Origin: Micromonospora ureilytica
GTDB lineage: Bacteria > Actinomycetota > Actinomycetes > Mycobacteriales > Micromonosporaceae
Reading direction: 5' to 3'
Assembly (NCBI RefSeq): GCF_015751765.1
Contig: NZ_JADOTX010000001.1
Span: 2,976,001-3,040,000 of the forward strand
Length of the DNA stretch: 64,000 nt
The notes beneath the pieces were generated by a model that was not told where the DNA came from, did not search any database, and saw only the letters and a program-made list of their open reading frames with translations. Shown here piece by piece: positions 1 to 9,570 of the stretch (positions are counted from its first letter, which is position 1; every line of letters starts with the position of its first letter). Position numbers and translations under genes: made by a program.

Positions 1-1353
<1,353 letters not shown>

Positions 1354-1586
1354 AAATTAGTTGAACAGCATCCTGACAACAAACAAATGTTGCCAAAGGA
1401 ATCCCAACCAGCCAGCAAAAACTGACCAGTCCGGGGTATAAATCATAATTGGCACTGGCTTTACAAGCACCCTGTTGAGTTCTCAAAGAACAACCACACA
1501 CCGACCAGAAGCCCCACCACAGTGGAACCCCAACCGGGGCTATTTCCCGCTCATGTCCGGCGCTTTCAGCGCCAGGCACTTTTACT
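1354..1586 (-). promoter_or_regulatory. rrn leader with boxA-like antitermination site
   Basis: This is transcribed leader between the proximal promoter and the 16S 5' end. Reading the minus strand it holds a GC hairpin (arms GGCGCT/AGCGCC at 1559-1573) and then TTGTTCTTTGAGAACTCAA (reverse complement near 1475-1493), the boxA-like sequence typical of actinobacterial rRNA leaders where Nus factors assemble for antitermination. The final stretch is AT-rich and leads directly into 16S, as expected for the RNase III processing region. No ORF with coding character is seen. Confidence 0.75.
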
Positions 1587-1615
1587 ACGTTACCCGCTCG
1601 TTTCCGCCGTGTCAA
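1587..1615 (-). promoter_or_regulatory. proximal rrn promoter
   Basis: On the minus strand a consensus -35 TTGACA (1615-1610) is followed by a 17-nt spacer and TAACGT (1592-1587), which fits the TAnnnT actinobacterial -10. It sits about 235 nt upstream of mature 16S, a normal distance for an rrn promoter. Confidence 0.7.
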
Positions 1616-1925
1616 ACCGATATTTCGCGGTTCGTCGTGCTTCACCCGAATAACGCGGGCACCATGTCGCAACCGGCTTGCGCCGCTCTCGTCATGGATT
1701 CGGTAGGCCGGCCGTCGCGATTTCTCGCGACCCGCCCGGTGCCCTACCGGTTCGTAACCATACCCGGTCGGTTTCGCCGCGCCAAATCCGCCTCGCGGCG
1801 TTTCTGGTGGCACCTCCCGGACGGGGTTCCCGGTGGGCGTGCCCACCCGGCCCCCAGGCCGTTGGCCGGCGCTCCGGCCGTCTCAGGCTTTCGCCTGTTT
1901 CGTCCGTTCCGCGCTGGCAGAGAGA

Positions 1926-1955
1926 AAGTTACGCGTCCGGCGGGATGATCGTCAA
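1926..1955 (-). promoter_or_regulatory. distal rrn promoter candidate
   Basis: TTGACG (1955-1950), an 18-nt spacer and TAACTT (1931-1926) on the minus strand form a second sigma-70-type promoter just downstream of the tyrS stop codon. Tandem promoters are usual for rrn operons. Between the two promoters a 7-bp hairpin (1714-1731) is the only other clear structure. Confidence 0.5.
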
Positions 1956-1995
1956 ATCCGCCGGACGCGTCCCCCGTCACATCGTCGACGGACGG

Positions 1996-3294
1996 CTATT
2001 CACCCAGCTCAACGCCCGCGAACGAACGCTTCCCGCGTCGCAGCACCAGGTATCGCCCATGCAGCAGATCGGCCGGCGACACCCCAGCGTCCACGGCGGT
2101 CACCCGATTGTTGTTGACGTAGGCGCCGCCCTCGGCGATCACCCGACGGGCCTCCTTGAGACCACTCACCAGCCCGGAGTCCCGCAGTAGACCTGCCACA
2201 TCCGGCAATTCGCCGGAGAGGCGTACGAGACCCGCCTCGGTCAGGGCTGCGCGCAGAGTCTCCGGCGCCAGCTCGTCCAACGATCCGCGGCCGAAGAGCG
2301 CCTGGCTGGCGGCGATCGCCTGCCGGGTCTCGTCGGCGCCGTGCACCAGGGTGGTCAGCTCCTCGGCGAGCGCCCGCTGCGCCAGACGGGCCGCTGGCCG
2401 CTCGGCGGTGGCCTTTGCCAGCTCTTCCAACTCGTCGCGGCTGCGGAAGCTGAAGTACCGCAGGTAGCGGTCGACCTCCTGGTCCTCGACGTTGAGCCAG
2501 AACTGGTAGAAGGCGTACGGGCTGGTCATCGTGGGATCCAGCCAGACGGCGCCGCCCTCGCTCTTGCCGAACTTCGTGCCGTCGGCCTTGGTGACCAGGG
2601 GGGTGGTGAACGCCTGCACCGGCCCGGCACCTCGGCGCCGGACGTAGTCGACGCCGGCGGTGATGTTGCCCCACTGGTCGGAGCCACCGAACTGGAGCTG
2701 ACAGCCGTGCCGGCGGTGCAGCTCGTAGAAGTCGTTGGCCTGCAACAGCTGGTAACTGAACTCGGTGAAGCTGATGCCGGTCTCCAGCCGGGCCCGCACC
2801 ACCTCCCGCGCCAGCATCTTGTTGACCGGGAAGTGTTTGCCCACGTCGCGGAGGAACTCGACGATCGACATCTCGCCGGTCCAGTCCAGGTTGTTGACCA
2901 ACTGGGCCGCGTTGTCGCCGGTGTACGACACGAAGGGCGCGAGCTGCTCGCGGATCCGCTCGACCCAGCCGGCGATCACGTCGAGTGGGTTGAGTGCGCG
3001 TTCGGCGCTCTCCTTCGGGTCACCGATCTGACCGGTGGCCCCGCCGACCAACAGCAGCGGGCGGTGGCCGGCGAGTTGCAGCCGGCGGGCCATGAGGACC
3101 TGCATGAGGTTGCCGACGTGCAGGCTCGGAGCGGTGGGGTCGAAGCCCACGTAATAGGTGGCGACCGCTCCACCGTCGAGCAGCTCGCGCAGCTCGTCGA
3201 GGCCGGTCGAGTCCTGTATCAGGCCACGCCAGAGCAGGTCGTCGGTCAGGGAGTCCCGCCCGGGCGGCGGAGGGCTGCTGTCGGTCACGGTCAC
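1996..3294 (-). CDS. tyrS: tyrosyl-tRNA synthetase
   Basis: Charges tRNA-Tyr with tyrosine in the cytoplasm (class I aminoacyl-tRNA synthetase). The class I HIGH signature appears as HVGN at about residue 59, a GGSDQWGN tyrosine-pocket motif near 204, and the KMSKS-loop equivalent KFGKS near 241; the last ~70 residues form an S4 RNA-binding domain. Length (432 aa) is normal for the bacterial TyrRS family. The GTG start was chosen because GGGGGAG lies about 6 nt upstream. It is the gene immediately upstream of the rrn operon on the same strand, but the rrn promoters separate the two units. Confidence 0.96.
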   Translation of the reverse strand: MTVTDSSPPPPGRDSLTDDLLWRGLIQDSTGLDELRELLDGGAVATYYVGFDPTAPSLHVGNLMQVLMARRLQLAGHRPLLLVGGATGQIGDPKESAERALNPLDVIAGWVERIREQLAPFVSYTGDNAAQLVNNLDWTGEMSIVEFLRDVGKHFPVNKMLAREVVRARLETGISFTEFSYQLLQANDFYELHRRHGCQLQFGGSDQWGNITAGVDYVRRRGAGPVQAFTTPLVTKADGTKFGKSEGGAVWLDPTMTSPYAFYQFWLNVEDQEVDRYLRYFSFRSRDELEELAKATAERPAARLAQRALAEELTTLVHGADETRQAIAASQALFGRGSLDELAPETLRAALTEAGLVRLSGELPDVAGLLRDSGLVSGLKEARRVIAEGGAYVNNNRVTAVDAGVSPADLLHGRYLVLRRGKRSFAGVELGE

Positions 3295-3388
3295 CAATTC
3301 TCCCCCATCGCCGGCACCGAGCCGTACCGGGTTTGGCGCAACCCGCCCCGGCTAGGCTTGCGCCCCGTTGATCGAGGAGGGCTTTGCC

Positions 3389-3778
3389 ATGGAGATTCCG
3401 GATCTGACGGGCGGTTTCGTCGCCCTGCTCGGCCTCAAGTTCGAGGAGGCGAGCGCCAACCGGGTGGTCGTCAGCTGGCAGGTCCGCCCCGAGCTGCACC
3501 AGCCGTTCGGCATCCAGCACGGCGGGGTGTACTGCGCCGTCGTGGAGTCCGCGGCCAGCGTGGGCGGCGCCCTCTGGTTGGCCGACCGGGGCACGGTGGT
3601 CGGGGTGTCGAACCAGACGGACTTCCTACGCGCCGTCCGGGACGGCGAGCTGACCGCCGTCGGCACCCCTGTGCATCGGGGCCGCAGCCAGCAGCTCTGG
3701 CAGGTCGAGATCACCGACGCCGACGAGCGGCTGGTCGCCCGTGGTCAGGTCCGTTTGCAGAACCTCTCCCGCGACTGA
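3389..3778 (+). CDS. PaaI-family hotdog thioesterase
   Basis: A 129-residue single hotdog-fold protein predicted to hydrolyse acyl-CoA thioesters. The motif HGGVYCAVVESAAS matches the PaaI/YdiI-type HGG(x)n-E/D active-site helix, with the second half (VSNQTDFLRAV, QVEITDADERLVARG) matching the conserved central strands. The ATG was preferred to an upstream TTG because GAGGAGGG sits 8-9 nt before it. It stands alone, convergent with the next minus-strand gene, so the context does not reveal the acyl substrate. Confidence 0.85.
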   Translation: MEIPDLTGGFVALLGLKFEEASANRVVVSWQVRPELHQPFGIQHGGVYCAVVESAASVGGALWLADRGTVVGVSNQTDFLRAVRDGELTAVGTPVHRGRSQQLWQVEITDADERLVARGQVRLQNLSRD

Positions 3779-3800
3779 GCGACGGCGTACGCCGGATGGC

Positions 3801-5132
3801 TCAGCTGCGGGCCTCGTCCAGCACCGGCTCCGCGGCCTGGTCGGCGTCGGTGTCGGTGTCATCGGGTACCCGGCTCAGTCGTACCTCGGTGATCGCCCGG
3901 TGGTCGATGCCGGCCACCACCAGCACCCAGCCGTCCAGCGTGACGTCCTCGCCGGCGACGGTGGGGATGTGCCCGAGCCGGGCCAGCACCAGCCCGGCGA
4001 CGGTCGTGTAGTCACCGGCGGGGCGCGACGGCAGCTCCACGCCGATGTCCGTGAGGTCGTGCACCGGGAAGGTGCCGGGCAGCAGCAGCGCGCCGTCGGG
4101 GTCGCGGCGCACCGAGCGCACATCCCGGTCGGTCTCGTCGTAGATCTCGCCGACGATCTCCTCCAGAATGTCCTCCAGTGTCACGATGCCGTCGACGGCG
4201 CCGCGCTCGTCCACGACCAGCGCGATGTGCTGACGCTCGGCCTTGAACTGGCGCAGCGCGTCCACCACCGGTAGCGAGTCGGGCAGCAGCATCGGCGGTC
4301 GGGCGATCTCGTCGACCGGGCGGTCGTCGGGCACACCCACCAGGTCACGCAGGTGGATCACCCCGGCCGTGTCGTCCAGGCCGCCGTGGCGCACCACCGG
4401 AGCACGGGAGTGCCCGGTGGCGGCCAGCACGAGCCGCGCGGCCTCCGCGGTGGTCCCGCTGTCGAGCGTGAAGACCTGCAACCGGGGTACGAGGACAGCC
4501 CGCAACCGCCGGTCGGCGATCTCCACGGCGCCCGCGATGATGGTGCGCTGTTCCTTGGTGAAGCCGTGGTTGCCGGCGACGATGTCGCGCAGTTCGTCCG
4601 GGCCGATCTCCTCCGGCTGGTGTTTGGGGTTGAGCCCGACCAGGCGGACCACCACGTCGCTGGTGGCGCCGAGCGCCCAGACGGCCGGCCGGGTGAGGCT
4701 CGCGAGCAGGTCGAGTGGGCGGGCCACCAGCAGCGCCCACCGCTCGGCGGACTGCATGGCGATCCGCTTGGGCGCCAGCTCGCCGAAGACCAGGGTGACG
4801 AAGGTCAGCGCCAGGGTGACCATCACGATCGCCGCCGTCTCGGCGGCGCCGCCGAACACCCCGAGCAGGGGCACCAGGGGTTTGGCCAGCGAGACCGCCG
4901 CGGCGGCGGAGGCCAGGAAACCGGCGAGGGTGATGCCGATCTGGATGGTGGCCAGGAAGCGGTTCGGGTCCTTGGCGAGCCGGGCCAGCACCCGCCCGGC
5001 CCGGCTGGTGCGCTCCAGCCGCTGGATCTGGCTGTCCCGCAGCGACACCAACGCCATCTCGCTGCCCGCGAAGAGCGCGTTGATCACGACCAGGACTCCG
5101 ACCAGGGCCAGTTGGCTCCCGTAGCTCTGCAC
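3801..5132 (-). CDS. CNNM/CorC-type transporter (DUF21-CBS-CorC_HlyC)
   Basis: An integral membrane protein of the family long called hemolysin C/CorC, whose characterised members act in Mg2+ or related divalent-ion efflux. The order is an N-terminal DUF21 membrane domain (about residues 1-185, several hydrophobic segments, with NALFAGSEMAL near the start), a CBS pair (about 205-325, including LVVDERGAVDGIVTLEDILEE split across the second CBS) and a C-terminal CorC_HlyC domain. The GTG start (443 aa) has CGAGGGAG about 10 nt upstream; a GTG/ATG 30 nt earlier lacks a ribosome site. The ion transported cannot be told from sequence. Confidence 0.85.
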   Translation of the reverse strand: MQSYGSQLALVGVLVVINALFAGSEMALVSLRDSQIQRLERTSRAGRVLARLAKDPNRFLATIQIGITLAGFLASAAAAVSLAKPLVPLLGVFGGAAETAAIVMVTLALTFVTLVFGELAPKRIAMQSAERWALLVARPLDLLASLTRPAVWALGATSDVVVRLVGLNPKHQPEEIGPDELRDIVAGNHGFTKEQRTIIAGAVEIADRRLRAVLVPRLQVFTLDSGTTAEAARLVLAATGHSRAPVVRHGGLDDTAGVIHLRDLVGVPDDRPVDEIARPPMLLPDSLPVVDALRQFKAERQHIALVVDERGAVDGIVTLEDILEEIVGEIYDETDRDVRSVRRDPDGALLLPGTFPVHDLTDIGVELPSRPAGDYTTVAGLVLARLGHIPTVAGEDVTLDGWVLVVAGIDHRAITEVRLSRVPDDTDTDADQAAEPVLDEARS

Positions 5133-5266
5133 GCCCGGTTCGCTCCCTCGTGGTGGTGGCACCGGCCGCTACGCGCGGCACCCGCCGGTCGGCGAGCCCG
5201 CCCGGCGTAGGCGTTGTCTTTGCCCCGTCCGGCGCCGGCCGAATCCTGCCTCGGCGACGCTACGCC

Positions 5267-5328
5267 AATCGGGCGTCAGCGACGCCACGTCGAATCGGGC
5301 GTCAGCGACGCCGCGCTGAATCGGGCGT
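5267..5328. repeat. 26-bp tandem repeat, about 2.4 copies
   Basis: The 20-mer AATCGGGCGTCAGCGACGCC occurs at 5267-5286 and again at 5293-5312, and its first ten bases recur at 5319-5328, a strict 26-bp period. It lies between the CNNM gene start and the stop of the next gene. The copies contain GGCGTCnGCGACGCC-like internal symmetry. No function is evident. Confidence 0.8.
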
Positions 5329-5336
5329 GGACGGCG

Positions 5337-5978
5337 CTACGCCGTCGCGGTGCTCGGTGACGCCGGCAGGTCGAGGACGTACGAGTCGCCCTCCGGTCGG
5401 AAGCCGAGACGGTGGTAGTAGGGGGCGACCATCCGGGGCGGGCTGACCACCCGGTGGAAGCCGCGCTCGGTGAAGAGGTGGCTGCGCCGGTAGACGAACT
5501 CGCCCGGGGTGAAGTCACGGAACTTCGGGGTCACGTAGTCCAGATCGATCTGGGCGACACCGGGCGCCTCGGCGTGGGACAGCACCACCCCGACCACCTC
5601 GTCGGCCGTGACCACGAGGAACGCCGAGCGCCCCGACGCGGCCGGGTCCCAGTGGAAGTCGGGGTTGAACCGGGCGATGTCAGTGGCGTGCACCCGCAGC
5701 GTGTGCGCGAGGAACTGGTCCCCGACACCGACCTCCACCACCTGGTAGGTCTTCTCGTCGTGCCGGGTGGCGAGCATCCCGCGCAGGTACCAGATGTTGA
5801 TCACCGCGAGCACGACGTTGAGCCCGACCCCGGGCCAGACCTCGATCGCGGCGTTGTAGCCGATCAGCACGAAGCAGCCGACGAGGTTGAGCGCCCGCAA
5901 CCGCAGGATGCGCGACTGCAGCAGCGACCAGACCAGCACCGCGGAGCCGGCCCAGCCGACGAGATCCAACCAGTTCAC
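5337..5978 (-). CDS. membrane protein with C-terminal GNAT-like domain
   Basis: 213 residues of unknown function. The N-terminal ~75 residues contain three hydrophobic helices (WLDLVGWAGSAVLVWSLLQ, LNLVGCFVLIGYNAAIEVW, VGLNVVLAVINIWYL) in an arrangement like the YgjV/Imp small inner-membrane proteins. The remainder has the look of a degenerate GNAT fold: ...FLVVTADEVVGVVLSH, then APYYHRLGFRPEGDSYVLDL, the usual last motif of acetyltransferases. The coupling of a membrane anchor to an acetyltransferase-like domain is inferred; no catalytic residue can be assigned. The GNAT gene next door (10 bp away, same strand) may share its transcript. Confidence 0.65.
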   Translation of the reverse strand: MNWLDLVGWAGSAVLVWSLLQSRILRLRALNLVGCFVLIGYNAAIEVWPGVGLNVVLAVINIWYLRGMLATRHDEKTYQVVEVGVGDQFLAHTLRVHATDIARFNPDFHWDPAASGRSAFLVVTADEVVGVVLSHAEAPGVAQIDLDYVTPKFRDFTPGEFVYRRSHLFTERGFHRVVSPPRMVAPYYHRLGFRPEGDSYVLDLPASPSTATA

Positions 5979-5987
5979 GTCGCGAGA

Positions 5988-6488
5988 CTAGTGCCCGCCC
6001 AGGTCAGGGCCATCGGCGGGCAGCTCGAGCAGCCACTCCTCGACGTCTTCGCCGCGGCCGTTGGCGTACCCCGAGTCTTCACCGACCACCACGAACCCGC
6101 ACTTGCGGAGCACCGCGAGGGAGGCGGCGTTGTCCTTGGCGGCGCGGGCGTGGATCGGCCGGGGCAGCTCGCGCAGCAGGGCGGCCAGGGCCGCCGTGGC
6201 GTGACCCCGGCCCCAGCGCGCCGGGTCGATCCAGTAGCTGACCTCGGTCTGCCCCTCGACCGGAAAGGCGCTCACGTAGCCGACCACGTCGCCGTCGACC
6301 TCGACGGTGCGGACCAGGTTCGCCGGGTTGGTGAGCACCCGGGCCCAGTGCGCGGCGAACTCCCGGTGGTCGGACGGGTCCTTGGGGCCGAACGCGGCCA
6401 TCCGGTTGGCCTCCGGGTCCTGCTGGTGCAGGAAGAACTCGACGAGATCGTCCTCACGGACCGGGCGTAGCAGCAGTGCGGAGGTCAT
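5988..6488 (-). CDS. GNAT family N-acetyltransferase (RimJ/RimL type)
   Basis: 166-residue single-domain acetyltransferase. It shows the RimJ-like layout: N-terminal LRPVREDDL, the middle strand VVGYVSAF...EVSYWIDPARWGRGHAT (acetyl-CoA pyrophosphate loop, RWGRGHA), then NAASLAVLRKCGFVVVGED, the conserved C-terminal motif. Substrate could be an amino acid, protein N-terminus or drug; nothing in the context distinguishes these. It is transcribed toward the TM-GNAT gene and only 10 bp separates them. Confidence 0.8.
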   Translation of the reverse strand: MTSALLLRPVREDDLVEFFLHQQDPEANRMAAFGPKDPSDHREFAAHWARVLTNPANLVRTVEVDGDVVGYVSAFPVEGQTEVSYWIDPARWGRGHATAALAALLRELPRPIHARAAKDNAASLAVLRKCGFVVVGEDSGYANGRGEDVEEWLLELPADGPDLGGH

Positions 6489-6534
6489 CCGGCGAGGGTA
6501 CGCAACCGCTGTGACACGAGGCGGCGGCGCGGAC

Positions 6535-8007
6535 TCAGGCGACGACGGCCGCGACGGCCAGCGCGGCGGCCACCAGGGAACTCGCCACCGACAGCACGCG
6601 ACGCCACGGCACCTTCGCGTCGACCGTCGGCAGTGCGCGCCACCGGGCCGCCGCCTGGGCGATTCCCACCGCGGACAGACCGGCCCCGACCGGCCACAGC
6701 CAGGCCGGCACCACCGACCAGTCCCCCATCCGGTGCCCCAGGGCGAGGTAGGCCACCCCCCACACCGTCGCGGCCAGCAGCGTCACCCGGTCCAGTTCGC
6801 GGCGGCGGGCGGTGCCGAGCAGTGACAGGCCGCCGAGGAAGGTGAAGGCCACCGCGAGGCCGATACCAATCCAGACCGGGGCGACCGGGGCTGCCGCCTC
6901 AGCCTCCTCCTGCGGCACTCCGAGCAGCCGCAGACCGATCGGTTCCACACCCTTGTCGGTGTTGCCGAGCACCACGACCGCTCTGCCGGTGGCCCGTTCG
7001 AAGCCGACGTATGACCGGAATCCGCTGGTCGCGCCGTTGTGCCACACCACCTCGCGGTCACCGTGCCGGGTGGTGAACCAGCCGTACCCGATGCGGGTGT
7101 CGCCGTCCTCGCGGAAGCGGGCGGTGGCGGCGTCGGCGCCCGACGCGGTGCCCGCGAGGGTCGCGGCGGCCAACCGGGCCAGATCCTCCGCCGTGGACCA
7201 GGCGCCGGTGCCGGCCGGGGCGTACCCGGCGCCCGTCCACGGGTCGAGCGGTCTGCCGGCGGCCCGACTGCCGTGGGCGCGTTCGGCCGGCAGGCCGTCG
7301 GCCTGGGCGGCGACCACGGTGGCGGTCATGCCGAGTGGCCGCAGCAGCCGCGCCTGGAGCAGGTCGGGGTATGCGACGCCGGCCTTCGCGGCGAGCGCGT
7401 GGCCCAGCACTGACACCCCGAAGTTGGAGTAGTGGACCTCACCGCGCCCGTCACCGGGGGTGGCCCGGTCGGCGGCAGCGCGGACGGTGTCGACGTCCTG
7501 CTCGGCGTACGGGTTGCCACCGGAGACGTTGGACCACAGCATGCGTGCCCAGGCCAGCGGGGAGCCGAGGGCCACCCGGGGCAGGCCGGCACGGTGGCTG
7601 GCCAATTCGGCGAGGGTCACGTCGCGGGCGGGACCGGTGGTCGTGGGCCAGGTGGCGCCGAGCGTGTCGTCGGGATGGACGTTGCCGGCGGCGGCCTGGT
7701 CGGCGAGGAGCATGCCGGTGAACGCCTTGGTGACCGAGCCGATCTCGAAGGGGGTGCCGGGCTCGACGGGTCGACCGGCGGGATCCCGGTCACCCAGGCC
7801 GGCGGTGCGGATCCGGCCGTTCTCCACCAGGGCGACGGCGAGCCCCCGGTGCCCCGACGGATCGGACGCGGCCGACCGTGCGGCTGCGGCCAGGTCGCGA
7901 TCGCCACTGGTCTGCGCGCCCAGTCGGGGCACACGGGGCATCAGCGCCACCCCGACCAGGCCGGCGATCAGCGCGACGACGAGGGCGGTGACGGTCGTTC
8001 GGCGCAT
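6535..8007 (-). CDS. membrane-anchored serine hydrolase, beta-lactamase/PBP fold
   Basis: 490 residues of the beta-lactamase class C/esterase superfamily. An N-terminal signal-anchor (TALVVALIAGLVGVALM) is followed by the catalytic domain with SVTK at residues 91-94 (Ser nucleophile and Lys), HYSNFG near 195 (Tyr-x-Asn motif) and WHNGATSGF near 330 (third motif). The C-terminal ~120 residues hold four further hydrophobic segments. GGAGGAACAACA precedes the ATG. Likely outward-facing D-alanyl peptidase, esterase or peptide hydrolase; true beta-lactamase activity is not implied. It lies 49 bp after the ArsR-type gene and is probably controlled by it. Confidence 0.8.
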   Translation of the reverse strand: MRRTTVTALVVALIAGLVGVALMPRVPRLGAQTSGDRDLAAAARSAASDPSGHRGLAVALVENGRIRTAGLGDRDPAGRPVEPGTPFEIGSVTKAFTGMLLADQAAAGNVHPDDTLGATWPTTTGPARDVTLAELASHRAGLPRVALGSPLAWARMLWSNVSGGNPYAEQDVDTVRAAADRATPGDGRGEVHYSNFGVSVLGHALAAKAGVAYPDLLQARLLRPLGMTATVVAAQADGLPAERAHGSRAAGRPLDPWTGAGYAPAGTGAWSTAEDLARLAAATLAGTASGADAATARFREDGDTRIGYGWFTTRHGDREVVWHNGATSGFRSYVGFERATGRAVVVLGNTDKGVEPIGLRLLGVPQEEAEAAAPVAPVWIGIGLAVAFTFLGGLSLLGTARRRELDRVTLLAATVWGVAYLALGHRMGDWSVVPAWLWPVGAGLSAVGIAQAAARWRALPTVDAKVPWRRVLSVASSLVAAALAVAAVVA

Positions 8008-8056
8008 TGTTGTTCCTCCGTGGGGGTGGTCGGATGCGCGGCCGAGCCGCGTCTGG

Positions 8057-8560
8057 TCAACGGCCAGCGGCGGTGAGGATGGCCAGCAGCGGCACCACGC
8101 GTTCGGCCGGGACCGCGTACCGGCCTCGGCCGGCGCTGCGCAGCCAACCGGCGGCGGTGATCTGGCGCAGGTGGTGATGCAGTTGGCCGGTGGTGCCCAA
8201 CTCCTCGATCTCGGCCAGCTCGCTGGTGCTCTGCCGACCGCCGAGGACCTCCCGTAGCAGCCGCAGCCGCACCGGGTGGGCCAGCGCGGAGAGGGTGCTG
8301 GCCAGCTCGGTCCAGTCGGCGGAGAGCAGGTCGTCGACGGTGCGGCCGTACTGCCAGTCGTAGTGCTGGTCGGCGACGCGGACGGTGCCGGTGTAGAGGA
8401 CCGCGCCTGTGCCGTCGGCCGGCAGTCGTTGCTTGAGGCCGTCGAGGGCCCAGAAGGTGCCCTCGGACGGGGTCGGCGTTGGCGCTGGCGCCGTCGGACG
8501 CTCGATCAACGCGGCGACCTGTGCTTCCAATGCGGCGAGCCGCTCCTCTAGAGAGGTCAT
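8057..8560 (-). CDS. ArsR-type winged-helix regulator with N-terminal coiled coil
   Basis: 167 residues. The N-terminus (SLEERLAALEAQVAALIE) is a short coiled coil; a middle segment (about 35-75) resembles nothing I can name; the C-terminal ~80 residues are a winged helix of the ArsR type (LAHPVRLRLLREVLGGRQ, then ELGTTGQLHHHLRQITAAGW as turn and recognition helix). No metal-binding cysteines are present, so the ligand is not a classical ArsR metal. The ATG is favoured because a promoter -10 ends 6 nt before it. Presumed autorepressor and regulator of the following serine hydrolase gene. Confidence 0.8.
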   Translation of the reverse strand: MTSLEERLAALEAQVAALIERPTAPAPTPTPSEGTFWALDGLKQRLPADGTGAVLYTGTVRVADQHYDWQYGRTVDDLLSADWTELASTLSALAHPVRLRLLREVLGGRQSTSELAEIEELGTTGQLHHHLRQITAAGWLRSAGRGRYAVPAERVVPLLAILTAAGR

Positions 8561-8566
8561 CCGTCG

Positions 8567-8595
8567 ATAATACGAACATACGTAGTTACGTGCAA
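8567..8595 (-). promoter_or_regulatory. promoter with palindromic operator in the spacer
   Basis: On the minus strand TTGCAC (8595-8590), a 17-nt spacer and TATTAT (8572-8567) form a good promoter. The -10 ends 6 nt before the ATG, so the mRNA should be leaderless. The spacer contains the inverted repeat ACGTA-AC-TACGT (8580-8591), well placed for the encoded winged-helix protein to block RNA polymerase. Confidence 0.65.
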
Positions 8596-8697
8596 ACGCC
8601 GAGCCAGTGCGCCGCCAGGAACGCCAGGCCCGGCGCGTCCGGCCCCGCCGGTGCGGCCGAGCGGTCGACAATGACCTGACCGACCCAGGGAGCACCG

Positions 8698-9570
8698 ATG
8701 AACCGACCTGTCGTGGTGGGCGTGGACGGATCGCCGTCCAGCCTCGTCGCCGCCGGGCACGCGGCGCGGACCGCGCTGCTCCGGTCCCGACCCCTGCTGC
8801 TGGTGCACGGCTACCTGCATGCGTCCGGCTACGGCGTGCCGCTCAACCCGTACGACCTCGGGGTGCCCGTGCCCTCGGAGGAGGCGCAGGAGATGTTGGA
8901 GCGCACGGCGGCCGAGCTGACCGGCCGGTGGCCCGGCCTGGCCGTCGAGGTGCGTCAGGTCGCCGGCGGCCCGGGGGCCACCATGATCGAGGAGTCCCGC
9001 CGGGCCGAGCTGGTCGTGGTGGGCAGCCGCGGCCTGGGCGGGTTCGCCGGGCTGCTACTCGGCTCGGTCGGCGCGCAGGTGGCCGCGCACGCGCACTGCC
9101 CGGTGCTGGTCGTCCGGCCGGACGAGCAGCCGATCCCGGTGGACGACCCGGTGCTGGTGGGCGTGGACGGGTCCGAGTCGTCCCGACTCGCCGTCGGCAT
9201 CGGCGCCGACGAGGCGGCGCTGCGGGACGTGCCGTTGGTGCTGGTGCACGTCGGCCCCGCGGACGGGGACCGGACGGTGCCGGAGGAGATCGAGGAGTCG
9301 CAGGCCGCCTACCAGGCCGAGGCGGTGCGGCTGCTGGCCGACGCCTCCGCCGCGGTGCGCGCCGAGCACCCCGACCTGGTGGTGCGGGAGCATCCGGTCC
9401 GGGCGGCCGGCGCGGCCCAGGGGCTCATCGAGGCCAGCGGCGCGGCGTCGCTGCTGGTCGTGGGCACCCGGGGCCGGGCCGGGTTCGCCGGTCTGCTGCT
9501 CGGGTCGGTCAGTCAGGCGGCGATCCAGCACGCGCACTGCCCGGTGCTGGTCGCCCACCCGGTCAGCTGA
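8698..9570 (+). CDS. tandem universal stress protein (two USP domains)
   Basis: 290 residues made of two UspA domains (about 1-142 and 150-290). Each has the beta1 motif VVVGVDGS/VLVGVDGS and the ATP-binding signature G-2x-G-9x-G-S (GSRGLGGFAGLLLGS near 107; GTRGRAGFAGLLLGS near 256), so both halves should bind ATP. Cytoplasmic stress/dormancy-type protein. GGAGCACCG precedes the ATG. It overlaps the convergent FMN reductase gene by 8 bp at their 3' ends. Confidence 0.93.
   Translation: MNRPVVVGVDGSPSSLVAAGHAARTALLRSRPLLLVHGYLHASGYGVPLNPYDLGVPVPSEEAQEMLERTAAELTGRWPGLAVEVRQVAGGPGATMIEESRRAELVVVGSRGLGGFAGLLLGSVGAQVAAHAHCPVLVVRPDEQPIPVDDPVLVGVDGSESSRLAVGIGADEAALRDVPLVLVHVGPADGDRTVPEEIEESQAAYQAEAVRLLADASAAVRAEHPDLVVREHPVRAAGAAQGLIEASGAASLLVVGTRGRAGFAGLLLGSVSQAAIQHAHCPVLVAHPVS

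Noticed and set aside
1644..1672. Third rrn promoter with TTGCGA
   Set aside because: No -10 of acceptable quality lies 16-18 nt downstream.
2341..4011. Long plus-strand frame opposite tyrS
   Set aside because: Antisense shadow with low-complexity composition; it also runs over the thioesterase gene in a different frame.
5267..5328. CRISPR-like repeat
   Set aside because: The copies are nearly contiguous, with no unique spacers of regular length and no cas genes nearby.
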